Shown: positions 1 through 7,549 of the stretch, one piece after another | Numbering within the stretch: position 1 is the first letter of the stretch | Layout: every line of letters begins with the position of its first letter | From: Mesorhizobium mediterraneum | GTDB lineage: Bacteria > Pseudomonadota > Alphaproteobacteria > Rhizobiales > Rhizobiaceae | Assembly: GCF_002284565.1 (NCBI RefSeq) | Contig: NZ_NPKI01000017.1 | Coordinates: 248,001 to 312,000, forward strand | Length of the DNA stretch: 64,000 nucleotides | Direction: 5' to 3' | The notes under the pieces: model-generated | What the model was told of the DNA's origin: nothing | The model's database searches: none | Seen by the model: only the letters and a program-made list of their open reading frames with translations | Program-made: the position numbers and the translations under genes

Positions 1-1
1 C

Positions 2-793
2 GCCGCCGCGACCGTCGGCATCATCGACAGCCAGGCCAATGCGACCCTGACGGCGATCGTCATCATCTCCATGGTGCTGACACCGCTGGCCACCCTGGCA
101 TTACGGTATTTGACGCCGCGCGACGAGCAGTCGCTCGAAGGCGTCGACATCGCCGACGGCCTTACCGGCAGCGTGCTGATCATCGGCTTCGGCCGCTTCG
201 GCCAGATCGCCAGCCAGCCGCTGCTGTTGCGCGGGATCGATGTGTCGATCATCGACAATGAGGTCGAAATGATCCAGGCGGCGGCCGATTTCGGTTTCAA
301 GGTCTATTATGGCGACGGCACGCGGCTCGACATTCTGCGCGCCGCAGGCGCCGGCCGCGCGCGCGCCGTGTTGATCTGCGTGGACAAGCCCGACGTCGCC
401 GTCCGCATCGCAGAGCTCATCAAGGCGGAGTTTCCCCTGCTGACCGTGCTGGCACGCGCCTTCGACCGCGGAACCGCACTGCAGTTGATACGTGCCGGCG
501 TCGATTTCCAAATTCGCGAAACCTTCGAATCAGCGCTTGTCTTCGGCGGCTCTACACTGGAGGCGCTGGGCGTCGACCCGGCGGAAGTCGCCGAGGTGAT
601 CGAGGATGTCCGCCACCGCGACGCCGCCCGTTTCGAGTTGCAGCTTGCCGAAGGCGTTCGCGCCGGAGCGCGCTTCCTCAAGGGCAATATCGGCACGCCC
701 ATTCCGACCCCGCTCAGCCAGCCGCGCCGCACCGGTCAGGCGCTTAATGAAGAGACCGCCGACGTTCTGCATAAATCCGAGCCCGCGGACTAA
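2..793 (+). CDS. CPA2-type cation:proton antiporter, C-terminal part (5' end outside window)
   Basis: The reading frame is open from the first bases of the window, so this is the 3' part of a longer gene. The visible part starts with the last hydrophobic segment of a membrane domain and then enters a cytoplasmic TrkA-N/RCK nucleotide-binding domain with the dinucleotide motif GFGRFGQ at about bases 187-207. This arrangement is that of KefB/KefC-like monovalent cation:proton antiporters of the inner membrane, in which the RCK domain gates transport. The tail after the Rossmann fold is polar and of low complexity. The substrate (potassium or sodium) cannot be decided from this part. Confidence 0.85.
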   Translation, partial: AAATVGIIDSQANATLTAIVIISMVLTPLATLALRYLTPRDEQSLEGVDIADGLTGSVLIIGFGRFGQIASQPLLLRGIDVSIIDNEVEMIQAAADFGFKVYYGDGTRLDILRAAGAGRARAVLICVDKPDVAVRIAELIKAEFPLLTVLARAFDRGTALQLIRAGVDFQIRETFESALVFGGSTLEALGVDPAEVAEVIEDVRHRDAARFELQLAEGVRAGARFLKGNIGTPIPTPLSQPRRTGQALNEETADVLHKSEPAD

Positions 794-810
794 ACACGTG
801 GAGCAAATAG

Positions 811-1359
811 ATGACCGAACTGGACGAGCGCGCGCTTTCCGTCACCAAATTCTGGCGTGACGCCGGGACGGATGCATGGTTCGAGAAGCATGACGCCTTC
901 GACGCAGAGTTCCGCAACCGGTTTCTCGATCTGCATTACGCTGCCGCACGGCGTGAATGTGACGACTGGTCGGAGCATGCCGAAGGCTCACTGGCGCTGA
1001 TGATCCTGCTCGACCAATTCCCGCGAAACTGCTTTCGTGGCACCGGCCATATGTATGCCACCGACCCGCTGGCAAGGCATTTCGCCGAAAAGGCGATCGC
1101 CGCCGGCCAGGATCTGGCGCTCGACGAAGACCTGCGCGCCTTCCTCTATTTGCCGTATGAGCATTCGGAGCATCTCGCCGACCAGCTCAAATCGATGGAC
1201 CTCTTTACCGCCAAAGCCCAATCCAACCTGAAATATGCGGTCGAGCACCTGGAGATCATTCAGCGCTTCGGCCGCTTTCCGCATCGAAACAGAATGCTTG
1301 GCCGCGAGACGACGCCGGAAGAACAGGTCTTCCTCGACGGGGGCGGATTTTCCGGCTGA
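811..1359 (+). CDS. DUF924 family protein
   Basis: The protein has 182 residues. The motifs DQFPRN and the following FRGT.....DPLA, and the later FLYLPYEHSE, are typical of the DUF924 family, which folds into TPR-like helices and has no settled function. A GGAG ribosome binding site lies at 800-803, seven bases before the ATG. It follows the antiporter gene by 17 bases and may be co-transcribed with it. Its end faces the folate operon on the other strand. The family is recognised with confidence; the role is not known. Confidence 0.85.
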   Translation: MTELDERALSVTKFWRDAGTDAWFEKHDAFDAEFRNRFLDLHYAAARRECDDWSEHAEGSLALMILLDQFPRNCFRGTGHMYATDPLARHFAEKAIAAGQDLALDEDLRAFLYLPYEHSEHLADQLKSMDLFTAKAQSNLKYAVEHLEIIQRFGRFPHRNRMLGRETTPEEQVFLDGGGFSG

Positions 1360-1407
1360 GCTCAGTGCGTCGGACCCAAAAGTGGCTACCGGTCTTGCGT
1401 CCGATGC

Positions 1408-1920
1408 TTAGGTCCGCCACCAATCCCGACCAGACGGCAATTGCTCGATGCCGGCGCTGTCGAGAGCGGCAAGCCGCTCCTGTACGCTTCTGCCGCCGAC
1501 GGTGAGGCCGGGCGCGATCTCGGCCAGCGGTGCCAGAACGAAGGCGCGCTCCAGCATGCGCGGATGCGGCACTTCCAGCCCGGTTTCGTGGATGATCCGA
1601 TCGCCGAACACCAGAATGTCGATGTCGATCAGGCGTGGACCCCAGCGCTCCTCGCGCACCCGCTTCAGTCTGCGCTCGACGTCGAGGCAGAGATCGAGCA
1701 ATGCATGTGGTGCGAGAGCAGTCGAAATTTCGGCAGCCACATTGAGAAAATCCGGCTGGTCGAGCTTGCCCCAAGGTGGCGTGCGGTAAAGCGAGGAGAC
1801 GACGACGACGCGCGTGTTCTCGTCGGCGTCCAGCATGCGCAGCGCCGCGCCCATCGACCTTGCCGGGTCGCCGAGATTGCCGCCAAGGCTAAGGTAAACC
1901 GTGTTATTCGGGCCAGACAA
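1408..1920 (-). CDS. folK: 2-amino-4-hydroxy-6-hydroxymethyldihydropteridine diphosphokinase
   Basis: FolK transfers pyrophosphate from ATP to hydroxymethyl-dihydropterin, the step before dihydropteroate synthesis in the folate pathway. The 170-residue protein opens with YLSLGGNLGD, carries the family signature RWGPRLIDIDILVFGD with its metal-binding aspartates, and has the ERAFVLAPLAEIAP segment. The start overlaps the end of folB by 17 bases, which points to translational coupling. It is the last gene of a folP-folB-folK run on the minus strand. Length and motifs are normal for the family. Confidence 0.96.
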   Translation of the reverse strand: MSGPNNTVYLSLGGNLGDPARSMGAALRMLDADENTRVVVVSSLYRTPPWGKLDQPDFLNVAAEISTALAPHALLDLCLDVERRLKRVREERWGPRLIDIDILVFGDRIIHETGLEVPHPRMLERAFVLAPLAEIAPGLTVGGRSVQERLAALDSAGIEQLPSGRDWWRT

Positions 1921-2263
1921 CGGTCACCTCGACATGATCGAGCACGCCGGGCACCGGCGCGTTCGGCTTGCGCACAGTGATCTCGGCCTTTTTGATCTGG
2001 GGAAACCGGGCCGTCAGCGCCCGGGCCACCTCCAACGCCAGCGCTTCTATCAGAAAACGCCTCTCCCCGGTTATGATCCTTTCGATCACCCCGAAGGCGA
2101 TACCATAGTGGACGGTATCCTCGATGGAATCATCGACCAGCGCGCGGCCGGGTTCGACGGTGAGCGCAGCGTCGACATAGAAGCGCTGGCCGAGTGTCTC
2201 CTCCTCATCCAGCACGCCGTGCCGGGCGAAGAAGGCGCAGTTCTTCATGCGGATGACATACAT
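1904..2263 (-). CDS. folB: Dihydroneopterin aldolase
   Basis: FolB converts dihydroneopterin to 6-hydroxymethyl-dihydropterin and glycolaldehyde. The 119-residue protein shows the family pattern near its N-terminus (FFARHGVLDEEETLGQRFYVD) and the later LALEVARALTARFPQIKKAEITVRKPNAP section, with the usual length of about 120 residues. It lies between folP and folK in the order of the pathway genes; its end overlaps folK, while a 112-base gap filled mostly by a palindromic repeat separates it from folP upstream. Confidence 0.95.
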   Translation of the reverse strand: MYVIRMKNCAFFARHGVLDEEETLGQRFYVDAALTVEPGRALVDDSIEDTVHYGIAFGVIERIITGERRFLIEALALEVARALTARFPQIKKAEITVRKPNAPVPGVLDHVEVTVVWPE

Positions 2264-2282
2264 CGCTCAGCGTCCCGCTCGA

Positions 2283-2382
2283 TTAGAGCGAGGCGCGTCC
2301 ACTTGGATGCACAAAACGACGCTCTAACGCTTTAAATCTACGCATAGGATCGAAAATCGATTCCGATTTTCGAGCCTATGCG
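2283..2382 (+). repeat. RIME1-like two-hairpin intergenic element, copy A
   Basis: This 100-bp element has two hairpins. The first pairs AGAGCG with CGCTCT around an inner GCGTCC/GGATGC arm. The second has an outer stem CGCATAGG/CCTATGCG and an inner stem CGAAAATCG/CGATTTTCG with loop ATTC. A near copy lies at 33372-33472 and an inverted one at 6289-6398. Size, two-palindrome design and intergenic placement match the rhizobial RIME1 elements. It occupies the folP-folB gap, and its last seven bases include the folP stop codon and final alanine codon. Confidence 0.85.
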
Positions 2383-3218
2383 GTGGTTTCACGCGCCAGC
2401 ATAGCATCCGCAAGCGCCAGCGCATCCACATTGATTGCGACATCGTGGACGCGAAAAAGCTGCGCGCCCTTGAGTCTCAGGATGACGCTCGTCGCCGCTG
2501 TTCCGGCACCCCTGGCCGAGGCGTCGCGGCCGGTGACAGCGCCGATGAAGCGCTTTCGCGATGTGCCCGCCATCAGCGGAACGCCCAAGGCATCGAGTTC
2601 GGAAAACCGTGCCATCAGGTCGAGATTTTCCTCCGCTGTTTCCTTGGCGAAGCCAAATCCCGGATCGAGCACGATTTGGTCGTCGGCAACGCCGCTTCGC
2701 CGGGCGATTTCCAACGATTTCCTGAGGAAGAAAAGCTGATCCTCGATCACGTCGGGCAGTTTTTGCCGGTCACGCCCGGTGTGCATGATGATAAGCCCGG
2801 CGCCGGTCTCGGCCGCGACCCGCGCGATGCCGGGCTCGCGCTGCAGACCCCAGACATCGTTGACGATGTGGGCGCCGGCGGCGACGGCAAGCCGGGCGGT
2901 GTCCTCGCGATAGGTGTCGACCGAAATCAGCGCCTTGCCAAGCCTGGCCAGCGCCTCGATGACTGGCAGCACGCGGGCCTGCTCTTCCTCGATGGTTACC
3001 GGAGATGCGCCGGGGCGTGTCGATTCCCCACCGACATCAATGACCGAGGCTCCCTCTTCCACCATCCGGCGCGCCTGGGCCATCGCCTGTTCGGGCGCAA
3101 CGAACAGCCCGCCGTCGGAAAAACTGTCCGGCGTGACATTCAGGATACCGACGACCACGGCCTTGCTGCCAAGGTCGAGATGGCGCCCATGCGCCAGCTG
3201 CCATCGCCCTGTCGTCAT
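2376..3218 (-). CDS. folP: Dihydropteroate synthase
   Basis: FolP joins hydroxymethyl-dihydropterin pyrophosphate with p-aminobenzoate to give dihydropteroate; it is the target of sulfonamides. The 280-residue protein carries the two signatures of the family: GILNVTPDSFSDGG near residue 24 and the segment GASVIDVGGESTRPGA. The later DPGFGFAKETAEENLDL and GTSRKRFIG also match the TIM-barrel active site. It is the first gene of folP-folB-folK. The gene ends inside a palindromic repeat, which may have supplied the last codon. Confidence 0.96.
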   Translation of the reverse strand: MTTGRWQLAHGRHLDLGSKAVVVGILNVTPDSFSDGGLFVAPEQAMAQARRMVEEGASVIDVGGESTRPGASPVTIEEEQARVLPVIEALARLGKALISVDTYREDTARLAVAAGAHIVNDVWGLQREPGIARVAAETGAGLIIMHTGRDRQKLPDVIEDQLFFLRKSLEIARRSGVADDQIVLDPGFGFAKETAEENLDLMARFSELDALGVPLMAGTSRKRFIGAVTGRDASARGAGTAATSVILRLKGAQLFRVHDVAINVDALALADAMLARETTA

Positions 3219-3302
3219 TGTCCATCAACCATGTATGATCCGCCAAAGATCAATTCCGTTGCGCCGGCAACGGCCGTAACGCAAGGTGGGCAAAGAGGCA
3301 AC

Positions 3303-3920
3303 ATGATGAAACGATCCCTGCTTTGCGCCCTGATGCTCGCTTTTTCCGCCTTGCCGGCGGGCACAGCGAGCTTGGTAAAGACATATAGCTACTTCAGCAT
3401 CGGCGGCAGAACGCTCGATGATATCGGAACCCAGCTTACGAAACTCGGGCCCCAGGTGAAAAGCACGGGGATGCGGCATCCAGGCGCCACACAGATGGCG
3501 TTCACCACCCGCGTCAGCTACGCGGAAAAATCGAATTCCTGCCGGATTGCCGACGCCAACGTCACCGTCAAGGTCAAGGTGATCCTTCCCGAATGGCGCC
3601 GCTCGGGCAAGGCCGATGCGGGCGTAAGGCTGTTCTGGGACACGTTGTCGGCCGACATCAAGCGCCATGAGGACCGCCATGTCGAAATCGCCAAGAACCA
3701 TGCCCGCGAACTCGAGGATGCGCTGAAGGCGACCTACCCGCGGAAGAATTGCCAGGAGGCCAAGACCAAGGCTGCGGAAATCGCTGCCGCTATTCTTGCC
3801 AAGCACGACCGGGCCCAGGTGCAATTCGATCGCGTCGAAACCATCAATTTCGAAAGTCGCATCTTGCGACTGCTGCGCTATCGCATGGAGCGCATCGAGA
3901 AAAGCCGGCTGCCGGGTTAG
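3303..3920 (+). CDS. DUF922 family secreted protein (putative Zn-dependent protease)
   Basis: The 205-residue protein starts with a signal peptide (KRSLLCALMLAFSALPAGTA). It contains the DUF922 core: SYFSIGGRTLDDI, a cysteine in SCRIADANVTV, and the histidine motif KRHEDRHVEIAKNHARELE, in which HEDRH resembles the HExxH zinc-binding motif. DUF922 proteins are described as putative periplasmic zinc proteases without a known substrate. The start was set at 3303, although the frame is open far upstream over folP, because the signal peptide begins there. A second ATG follows at once at 3306. The gene stands alone, divergent from folP. Confidence 0.85.
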   Translation: MMKRSLLCALMLAFSALPAGTASLVKTYSYFSIGGRTLDDIGTQLTKLGPQVKSTGMRHPGATQMAFTTRVSYAEKSNSCRIADANVTVKVKVILPEWRRSGKADAGVRLFWDTLSADIKRHEDRHVEIAKNHARELEDALKATYPRKNCQEAKTKAAEIAAAILAKHDRAQVQFDRVETINFESRILRLLRYRMERIEKSRLPG

Positions 3921-4177
3921 CTCAGGCCAGATGGTAACGATTTAGGCACCGGCAGGGCCTTCGCCTCGCCTGCTATTGCCACGCCGCTGTTATGCGAAAC
4001 GCATGCCGGCCGGCGACCCCGCCTGGCGGGATTCGAAGCCCCGTTGCCCTAACGAGGCCCACAGCCCAATTCAGAGGGTCCGATTTCCGGCCTGTCGCCG
4101 TCACCGGCGCTTAGTCGGACGACCTCGGCTCTTCCTCTGGAAACGGTGCCGCCGGCGGGCGGACGGAGTGGATCGAT

Positions 4178-4191
4178 TGACAGATCTGTCA
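4178..4191. promoter_or_regulatory. 14-bp perfect palindrome, operator-like
   Basis: TGACAGATCTGTCA is a perfect inverted repeat in the gene-poor stretch 3921-4394, about 200 bases before the toxin-antitoxin pair. Its form suits a dimeric regulator, but no promoter could be matched to it. Apart from this palindrome, the hairpin at 4203-4224 and a weak promoter match at 4337-4365, nothing was seen in the stretch. Confidence 0.25.
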
Positions 4192-4202
4192 GCGAAGCGG
4201 CC

Positions 4203-4224
4203 ACGGCGCCGATAGAGGCGCCGT
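4203..4224 (+). terminator. Candidate hairpin terminator
   Basis: An 8-bp perfect stem ACGGCGCC/GGCGCCGT with loop GATAGA is followed by a pyrimidine stretch with four T. It lies 280 bases after the DUF922 gene, so it could end that transcript or shield the toxin-antitoxin pair. The T-tract is weak. Confidence 0.35.
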
Positions 4225-4336
4225 CTCACTTTTCTCCTGCGTGCCCCACGTCTGCATTTGACATCCCCAAGCCGGGCTACCGTATATCCGTGATGTCTCA
4301 ATAATGTACCGAGGCCAGACGGCTGCCGTAAGCTCC

Positions 4337-4365
4337 TTGCACTGGCCCTCATTGCGTCTTACGTT
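4337..4365 (+). promoter_or_regulatory. Possible sigma-70-like promoter of the toxin-antitoxin pair
   Basis: TTGCAC at 4337-4342 and TACGTT at 4360-4365 are separated by 17 bases and lie 30 bases before the antitoxin start. The -10 match is poor, so this is only a suggestion. Confidence 0.2.
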
Positions 4366-4394
4366 TGGCGCATCGATTAAGTAAGGGTATGATA

Positions 4395-4607
4395 ATGCCA
4401 GAGACTGCAACCCTGTCCTCGAAGTTCCAGATATCGATCCCCAAGGCGATCCGGACCGCCCAGCATTGGGAAGCGGGTTTGACCTTTGCCTTCATCCCGA
4501 AGGGAACGGGCGTGCTACTCGTCCCTGTGCCGAAGCGGGAAGCGCTGAAGGGGCTGGCGAAGGGCGCTTCGGCGACGGAATATCGCGACCGGTCGGACCG
4601 TTTGTGA
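4395..4607 (+). CDS. AbrB/MazE-type antitoxin (VapB-like)
   Basis: This 70-residue protein has the swapped-hairpin AbrB fold signature at its N-terminus (TATLSSKFQISIPKAIR), as in the antitoxins of VapBC and MazEF pairs, which bind DNA as dimers and neutralise the toxin with their C-terminal part. An AAGGG motif at 4383-4387 favours the ATG at 4395 over the one at 4389. Its stop overlaps the start of the PIN-domain toxin by one base (TGATG), showing translational coupling. The pair is probably autoregulated. It sits alone between ordinary chromosomal genes. Confidence 0.85.
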   Translation: MPETATLSSKFQISIPKAIRTAQHWEAGLTFAFIPKGTGVLLVPVPKREALKGLAKGASATEYRDRSDRL

Positions 4608-4981
4608 TGGTGCTCGTCGATACCTCGGCTTGGATCGAATGGCTGATAGGCTCTCCAACGGGAGAGCAGGTGGCCGAGCATCTGCCCGAGCAAGCCGACT
4701 GGCTCGTTCCGACCATGGTGCAGTTGGAACTCGCAAAATGGCTCACTCGCGAAGTAGGCGAAGACAAAGCCGATCAGACCATCGCCTTTACGCAGGTCTG
4801 CACGGTGGCCCCGCTTGACACGGAAATCGCCCTCGCGGCCGCCGAAGCCTGCCGGAAGCACAAATTGGCGACCGCAGATGCGATCATTTTCGCAACCGCT
4901 CGGGCGCATGACGCGACGCTCCTGACTTGTGACAAGCATTTCGAGAGCCTGCCAGTCGTCACCCTCATCGAAAAGATCTAG
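4607..4981 (+). CDS. vapC: VapC-type PIN-domain ribonuclease toxin
   Basis: The 124-residue protein has the four acidic residues of the PIN nuclease centre: Asp5 in VLVDTSAW, Glu41 in VQLELAKW, Asp91 in ATADAIIFATA and Asp109 in LLTCDKHF. PIN toxins are Mg-dependent RNases that often cut tRNA or rRNA; the target of this one cannot be read from the sequence. It overlaps the antitoxin gene by one base. All catalytic positions are intact, so the toxin is probably active. Confidence 0.9.
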   Translation: MVLVDTSAWIEWLIGSPTGEQVAEHLPEQADWLVPTMVQLELAKWLTREVGEDKADQTIAFTQVCTVAPLDTEIALAAAEACRKHKLATADAIIFATARAHDATLLTCDKHFESLPVVTLIEKI

Positions 4982-5097
4982 CGCTGACATTGTTGGGCCG
5001 CGGGATGATGTCGGCTCCGGCAGCTCACGACCCATTGCTGCCGCTCGCCGAAATCGGCGGCGATGTCCGAGGCTGGCCCCATTGCAGGCCCTGAAAA

Positions 5098-5122
5098 GCT
5101 CGCAAAGCCGAACTTTGCGAGC
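5098..5122. terminator. Perfect 10-bp hairpin after vapC
   Basis: The arms GCTCGCAAAG and CTTTGCGAGC are perfectly complementary around the loop CCGAA. It lies 116 bases after the toxin stop and 130 bases after the reductase stop on the other strand, so it could serve either transcript. No clear T-run follows, so termination is unproven. Confidence 0.4.
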
Positions 5123-5251
5123 GACTTAGGATTACGTCAGGAATAAATGACGGGTTGGCGCATTCCGCTCTAGGAAAAGGAATTGGCCGAGCGACCGCTT
5201 TCCACCCTGAGCTGCCCTACGCGTCGGGTACCAAGCGTCAGGCTTTCACCA

Positions 5252-6398
<1,147 letters not shown>

Positions 6399-6486
6399 AG
6401 AACGGCGCGACACTGCATGACCATTGGCCCGCTGCCAAGCCGGGGCCGGAAAAATCGGCTATAAACCCCGCTTCAGCCTTCACGCC

Positions 6487-6807
6487 TCAGCCTTGGCGGG
6501 CGGGCACGCGCACAACCAGGCCGTCGAGTGCGTCGCGCACCTTGATCTGACAGGAGAGCCGCGAGTTCGGCTGGACGTCGTAGGCGAAGTCCAGCATGTC
6601 CTCTTCCATGGCTTCCGGCTCGCCGACCTCCGCCGTCCATGCCTCGTCGACATAGACATGGCAGGTCGCGCAGGCGCAGGCGCCACCACATTCGGCCTCG
6701 ATCCCCGGCACGGCGTTGCGGATCGCGTTTTCCATGACGGTCGAGCCGTTTTCGGCATCCACGTCAAAATGTGTGCCGTCATGGGCGATGAAGGTCAGCT
6801 TGGTCAT
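6487..6807 (-). CDS. 2Fe-2S ferredoxin, adrenodoxin type
   Basis: The 106-residue protein has the four iron-sulfur ligands of vertebrate-type ferredoxins: Cys40, Cys46, Cys49 and Cys86, in the spacing C-x5-C-x2-C-x36-C. Such small ferredoxins carry electrons to iron-sulfur cluster assembly, cytochrome P450s or other oxygenases. The surrounding acidic residues ([12 protein letters not shown]) fit docking to a reductase. Its closeness to the ferredoxin reductase on the same strand suggests that the two work together, although the 206-base gap carries a repeat. Confidence 0.93.
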   Translation of the reverse strand: MTKLTFIAHDGTHFDVDAENGSTVMENAIRNAVPGIEAECGGACACATCHVYVDEAWTAEVGEPEAMEEDMLDFAYDVQPNSRLSCQIKVRDALDGLVVRVPARQG

Positions 6808-6907
6808 TTGTCACCTGAAGGGAGTCTCAGCCGAGATAATCACTCCGGCAGACAAGTCAACTGCCGCGCAAAAGCGGCGCTCTATGCCGTTTTTTTCGGA
6901 AATGGGT

Positions 6908-7321
6908 TTAACGGCTGATGGCGGCGACGAAATCGCGGACTTCTTCGATCAGCGAGCCAAGCCGCTTGAGGGTATTGGTATCTTCAGGCTGAAGTTCGAT
7001 CGCGCTGGCGCAATCGGCAATGGCGAAGGCGCCGATGCCGCGCGCCGAGCCCTTCAGCCCGTGCGCCAGAAGCAGTCGTTGCCTCACATCGGCGTCGACG
7101 ATCTTGTCGCGAACGGACAGCGCCTGCTGCACGAACAGCGCCAGCACCTCCTGCTCGAGGCTCCGGTCGCCCATCGTCTGGCGCGCGAGATGCGCCAGGT
7201 CCACCGGCCGCGACCCGGCCGTTCCCGATACGTCGCCGCCGGGCATCGAGAAGGCAATGCCGTTTTCGCCACGCACGAATCTGCAACTCCATTGTTCGAC
7301 TGCCGAAAAAAATAGGCGCAT
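6908..7321 (-). CDS. Stand-alone Hpt (histidine phosphotransfer) domain protein
   Basis: The Hpt motif is AHGLKGSARGIGAFAIAD with the phospho-accepting His at residue 87, preceded by a helix (EVLALFVQQALSVRDKI) typical of the four-helix Hpt bundle. Such proteins pass phosphate between hybrid kinases and response regulators. Translation may begin at the ATG at 7321 or at an internal GTG about 17 codons later, since the first residues look unlike the family. The gene is divergent from the giant polar protein, with 228 bases between them. No kinase is encoded beside it, so its partners are unknown. Confidence 0.85.
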   Translation of the reverse strand: MRLFFSAVEQWSCRFVRGENGIAFSMPGGDVSGTAGSRPVDLAHLARQTMGDRSLEQEVLALFVQQALSVRDKIVDADVRQRLLLAHGLKGSARGIGAFAIADCASAIELQPEDTNTLKRLGSLIEEVRDFVAAISR

Positions 7322-7390
7322 CCTGTGGACGGCGGGTTAATGATTGGCCCGGAAAAATGTTGCGATAACGGCGCCGGAATCACAGTTCTG

Positions 7391-7406
7391 TTAACCTTAT
7401 ATTTAA
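7391..7406. promoter_or_regulatory. CtrA-like paired TTAA half-sites in the Hpt/GPR divergent gap
   Basis: TTAACCTTATATTTAA has two TTAA half-sites 8 bp apart; the alphaproteobacterial CtrA consensus is TTAA-N7-TTAA, so the spacing is off by one. The site lies 144 bases before the giant gene and 70 bases before the Hpt gene. Control by CtrA would fit polar growth and cell-cycle functions, but the match is imperfect. Confidence 0.3.
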
Positions 7407-7549
7407 AGTTTTACGTATCGCGCCGAATGCATGTTTTCTTTACCCCGGTGTGTCATTACGATACGACAGGTCCATTTTCAGCCTCTTGCGTGGGACACGA
7501 CAAGCAGAATCAATAAGTCCCGCGGCAGCTTGTACAGGGTAGCGAAGGC

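Noticed and set aside
2445..3302. A long open frame running over folP in the opposite direction and joined to the DUF922 gene.
   Set aside because: It is the antisense shadow of folP; the DUF922 signal peptide begins at 3303.
4020..4060. A GGTTCGAATCC-like stretch on the minus strand (GCTTCGAATCCCGCC) that suggested a tRNA T-arm.
   Set aside because: The flanking bases do not pair as a T-stem, and no acceptor, D or anticodon arms could be found nearby.
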